From an uncultured Lachnospiraceae bacterium (lineage in GTDB: Bacteria; Bacillota; Clostridia; Lachnospirales; Lachnospiraceae), in assembly GCA_910588895.1 (NCBI GenBank), contig CAJUSS010000003.1, positions 3,732 to 67,731 of the forward strand: a stretch of DNA of 64,000 bases. Direction: 5' to 3'. Each line of letters starts with the position of its first letter. The stretch's first letter is position 1. A program made the translations under genes and the position numbers. Shown piece by piece: positions 61,816 to 64,000 of this stretch. The notes under the pieces are model-generated. The model worked only from the letters and a program-made list of their open reading frames with translations. It was not told the origin of the DNA and ran no database searches.

Positions 61816-61928
61816 GAAGATCCCTTGCCAATGTATCCACGGGCGAAAAGTAACGTTATACTACATTACTATCCGCAGATCGCGTTGTGCAGATAAAGCT
61901 AGGGATGTATGGAAAGGAAGGACTGTAT

Positions 61929-62525
61929 ATGGAAGAGATGAGCTCGTTAAAAGCGGCAGAAGTGGGAACAGCGGTCTTGGAGGCACTGAAGGAGCAGAGC
62001 TATGATGCGGCAAAGGAGCTCTTAAAGGCTGGGAGGATGGAGCCGGGACAGCTCTTTGTGGTGGGCTGCTCCACCAGCGAGGTGTGCGGCGGAAAGATCG
62101 GGACAGCGTCCAGCCCTGCGGCGGCGCGGGCGGTGTTCGATGGGATCTATCGGGCTGCACAGGAAAAAGGCGTGTGGCTCGCCGCTCAGTGCTGTGAGCA
62201 CCTTAACCGCGCACTGATCTTAGAGCGGGAGGCGGCAGGGCAGTATGGCTATGAGGAGGTCAATGTGGTCCCGCAGCCAAAGGCCGGCGGATCCTTTGCC
62301 ACCGCGGCCTACAGCGCCTTCTCCTGTCCTGTGGCGGTCGAACACATCCGAGCCCATGGCGGGATGGATATCGGGGATACCTTGATCGGGATGCATTTAA
62401 AGGATGTGGCCGTACCGGTGCGGATCTCCGTGAAAAAGATCGGGGAGGCCCATGTGGTCTGTGCCCGGACCAGAGCTAAGTTCGTGGGCGGGATACGAGC
62501 GATATATGACAGCGAAAAGCTGTAA
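61929..62525 (+). CDS. YwlG / UPF0340 (TIGR01440) family protein
   Basis: A soluble protein of 198 residues of the widely conserved, uncharacterised TIGR01440 family. Signals: FVVGCSTSEVCGGKIGTASS, AQCCEHLNRALILE, HGGMDIGDTLIGMHL and PVRISVKKIGEAHVVC. A GGAAGGACTGTAT site precedes ATG 61929; earlier in-frame ATGs lack sites. A strong terminator follows. The function is unknown. Confidence 0.93.
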   Translation: MEEMSSLKAAEVGTAVLEALKEQSYDAAKELLKAGRMEPGQLFVVGCSTSEVCGGKIGTASSPAAARAVFDGIYRAAQEKGVWLAAQCCEHLNRALILEREAAGQYGYEEVNVVPQPKAGGSFATAAYSAFSCPVAVEHIRAHGGMDIGDTLIGMHLKDVAVPVRISVKKIGEAHVVCARTRAKFVGGIRAIYDSEKL

Positions 62526-62545
62526 AGGACAAGAGCAAAGACCGA

Positions 62546-62574
62546 GGGCCGGGGCTTTAGCCCCGGCCTTTTTG
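62546..62574 (+). terminator. Intrinsic terminator after ywlG-like gene
   Basis: GGCCGGGGCT and AGCCCCGGCC with a TTT-type loop, followed by five Ts. Confidence 0.88.
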
Positions 62575-62706
62575 CAGCACGCCCGTTCATCCACCTGCCA
62601 TCCCATCTATGCCCCCGCCGCTGCCCTTTGACCCCGATCTAACGTTTTCCCTCCCGTAGCAAAAAAGTGCTTTGTGATGACCAAAATGACCACAACGCAC
62701 CTTTCA

Positions 62707-63147
62707 CTATCGCATAACCCCAGGACATCGCCCCAGCTCATCTGCGATATCCGCGATCGTATATCGTTTCATCTCATTTTCCATCGCTTCCTGGATATGC
62801 ATCAGCTTATCATCCAGAACCGCATGGATGTTCCTTCCTACCGGGCAATCCGGGTTTGGATCATCATGGAAATGGAACAGCTCCCCCTCCTCCAGCAGAT
62901 CCACTGCCAGATATACATCATAAAAAGTGATCTGGTCGATCGGTCTGGCCGCCGTCGTCCCCCCCGTCCCCCGCGCCACTTTGATCAGCCCTGCATTTCT
63001 CAGCTGTGACAGGATCTTCCGTATAACGACCGGATTGACATTGATGCTGGATGCAAGGAAGTCGCTGGTGACCTTATACTCCTTCCCGAACGTCTCCATA
63101 CAGGCAAAAATATGGAGCGCGATCGTAAATCGGCTGGATATCTGCAT
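62707..63147 (-). CDS. Rrf2-family transcriptional regulator
   Basis: A winged-helix regulator of 146 residues. MQISSRFTIALHIFACMETF and VTSDFLASSINVNPVVIRKI are typical, as is GLIKVARGTGG. Only one Cys (PDCPVG) is near the usual Fe-S position, where IscR/NsrR have three, so a cluster is unlikely; it resembles the YwnA-type members. ATG 63147 follows GGAGGTGGGGC. Targets unknown. The flanks are the YwlG-like gene and the partial Rpn gene. Confidence 0.88.
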   Translation of the reverse strand: MQISSRFTIALHIFACMETFGKEYKVTSDFLASSINVNPVVIRKILSQLRNAGLIKVARGTGGTTAARPIDQITFYDVYLAVDLLEEGELFHFHDDPNPDCPVGRNIHAVLDDKLMHIQEAMENEMKRYTIADIADELGRCPGVMR

Positions 63148-63171
63148 GCCCCACCTCCAAAAGATCTTCAT

Positions 63172-63442
63172 TTATTCTATACCTTTTGGGATGTGATGTC
63201 AATCGACTAGACTTTATGGAAATCTTCAAGGGATCCGTCAAACCCTACCAGAAAGATCTTCAGGTGCTCTTCCCTCTTCTGTATGTCGATAGTCTGGTAA
63301 AGAGACAAGGTTTCCGCATGTCTATTTTCTTGGGTATCCTCTCTTCAAAGCGTCTACGGTTTGGGGTCCCATCAGTCATTTCAGGCCTAACGATCATATA
63401 TCATTTCCTCCAATGGTGATCAGCATTTCTAGCGCTCCTTTT
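63172..63442 (-). other. Region with a possible gene remnant
   Basis: Between the Rrf2 regulator and the Rpn gene. On the minus strand a short open stretch after a TGA ends at TAG near 63209. It includes KREEHLKIFLVGFDGSLEDF, which looks protein-like. No start with a ribosome site is seen, and adjoining frames contain stops. It may be the 3' end of a decayed gene; I do not recognise a family. Confidence 0.3.
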
Positions 63443-64000
63443 TCATGGGAGGAGTTCTCGCATCAGCTTCTTGCGGTAGGCCGGATCTCCAGTCGCCCGT
63501 TCCAGATCCCCGTACCTCTTCTCCCGGATAAGGATGCTGTACAATCTATTTATGTAAGCCTCCCCTTCCCTCCTCCCTTGCTTTCTCCCCTGTCTCCGCT
63601 CCTCCTCCGCGATCCTCTCCATGATCTCACACATGACCCTTTGTCCCTCCTCCGTCTCCTTATATCGATGCTTGCTCAGGGAAGTGACCGGGAAGCGATC
63701 GCTGTAGGCATCATCCCTGGTGAACACTTCCATCAGCTCTGCCGCCGCAGAGCCGTCCTTCACCTTCGCATTCGCGTACACCTCTGTGAAGCCGTTCTCC
63801 ATCATCCTGCCGTCCTCCCTCCTCACTCGGTCGATGTGGCTGAGTGCATGGCCGCTCTTACATAGGTCGAACCTGGAAAGGAACACGCCGCACACATCTG
63901 GGACCTTCTTAAACCTCGTGCCTGGATCTGTTATGTTCGCAGTCAGGATAGAACCATTATAACGCATACGCCTCTGGTGATCGTCATCGTTCCTTTTTTG
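63443..64000 (-). CDS. Rpn / PD-(D/E)XK nuclease transposase family protein, partial at window end
   Basis: The C-terminal part of a recombination-promoting-nuclease family protein. The frame is open to the right edge of the window, so the catalytic N-terminus lies outside. The visible part starts QRRMRYNGSILTANI, followed by KVPDVCGVFLSRFDLCKSGH, ENGFTEVYANAKV and a variable coiled-coil-like tail rich in Glu/Arg (EEERRQGRKQGRREGE). Such proteins occur in many copies in Clostridia and can be toxin-like or DNA-cleaving. Whether the catalytic residues are intact cannot be judged here. Confidence 0.8.
   Translation of the reverse strand, partial: QKRNDDDHQRRMRYNGSILTANITDPGTRFKKVPDVCGVFLSRFDLCKSGHALSHIDRVRREDGRMMENGFTEVYANAKVKDGSAAAELMEVFTRDDAYSDRFPVTSLSKHRYKETEEGQRVMCEIMERIAEEERRQGRKQGRREGEAYINRLYSILIREKRYGDLERATGDPAYRKKLMRELLP

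Noticed and set aside
63186..63419. Plus-strand ORF after the Rrf2 gene
   Set aside because: No ribosome site or recognisable features; the opposite strand holds a better, though weak, candidate remnant.

Overview
The window looks like chromosomal DNA of an anaerobic Firmicute, most probably a Lachnospiraceae-type Clostridium of roughly 55-60 % GC. This is inferred from the rnfCDGEAB operon, choline-type cell-wall-binding repeats, strong AGGAGG ribosome sites, sigma-A promoters and the mix of families. Two stretches, about 1-600 and 2.6-3.9 kb, are clearly more AT-rich and hold broken genes. A gene of the Rpn/PD-(D/E)XK transposase family runs off the right edge. No prophage, CRISPR array, rRNA or intact insertion sequence was found.

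Layout. 0-4 kb: a decayed small gene, a GH25 lysozyme with eleven 20-residue wall-binding repeats, and a broken gene. 4-9.4 kb: a metal locus with a ZIP transporter, an orphan oligopeptide-type binding lipoprotein, a P1B ATPase, a free-standing HMA metallochaperone and an ArsR regulator with an operator. 9.4-13.7 kb: an FMN riboswitch with two terminator-like hairpins, then ribD-ribE-ribBA-ribH. 13.7-17.2 kb: a VTC / DUF4956 / carbohydrate-binding-like lipoprotein operon. 17.4-25 kb: two convergent MATE exporters, a degenerate GGDEF-EAL protein, an NCS2 purine permease, a second wall-binding protein and an exonuclease. 25-30.5 kb: clpA, thrH, clpS and a DUF5722 putative glycosidase. 30.7-36.7 kb: tRNA-Ala(GGC), a solitary carB, NUDIX, PepSY lipoprotein, and an XRE regulator with a membrane partner. 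36.7-42.2 kb: the Rnf complex. 42.6-46.9 kb: a MarR-controlled heterodimeric ABC exporter. 47.1-54.7 kb: a spermidine/putrescine-type ABC importer followed by adenine deaminase and an amidohydrolase. 54.7-64 kb: Sfp-type phosphopantetheinyl transferase, acyltransferase 3, ECF S component, M24 peptidase, hybrid histidine kinase, YwlG/UPF0340 protein, an Rrf2 regulator and the partial Rpn gene.

How genes fit together. The riboflavin operon supplies flavin, and RnfG and RnfD carry the motif for covalent FMN. Purine handling appears twice, as the NCS2 permease and as adenine deaminase beside the ABC importer and amidohydrolase. ClpS and ClpA are both present but separately transcribed.

The most unusual signals are: (i) a several-fold excess of GATC in coding, intergenic and AT-rich DNA alike; (ii) short in-frame tandem-repeat insertions in several conserved enzymes; (iii) a lipoprotein whose 36-bp repeat tract continues past its stop codon through two point-nonsense codons; (iv) a Cys-rich, Ala/Lys/Glu-rich tail on RnfE; (v) a GGDEF-EAL protein that has lost the catalytic residues of both domains. 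No clear new defence or biosynthetic system was found.
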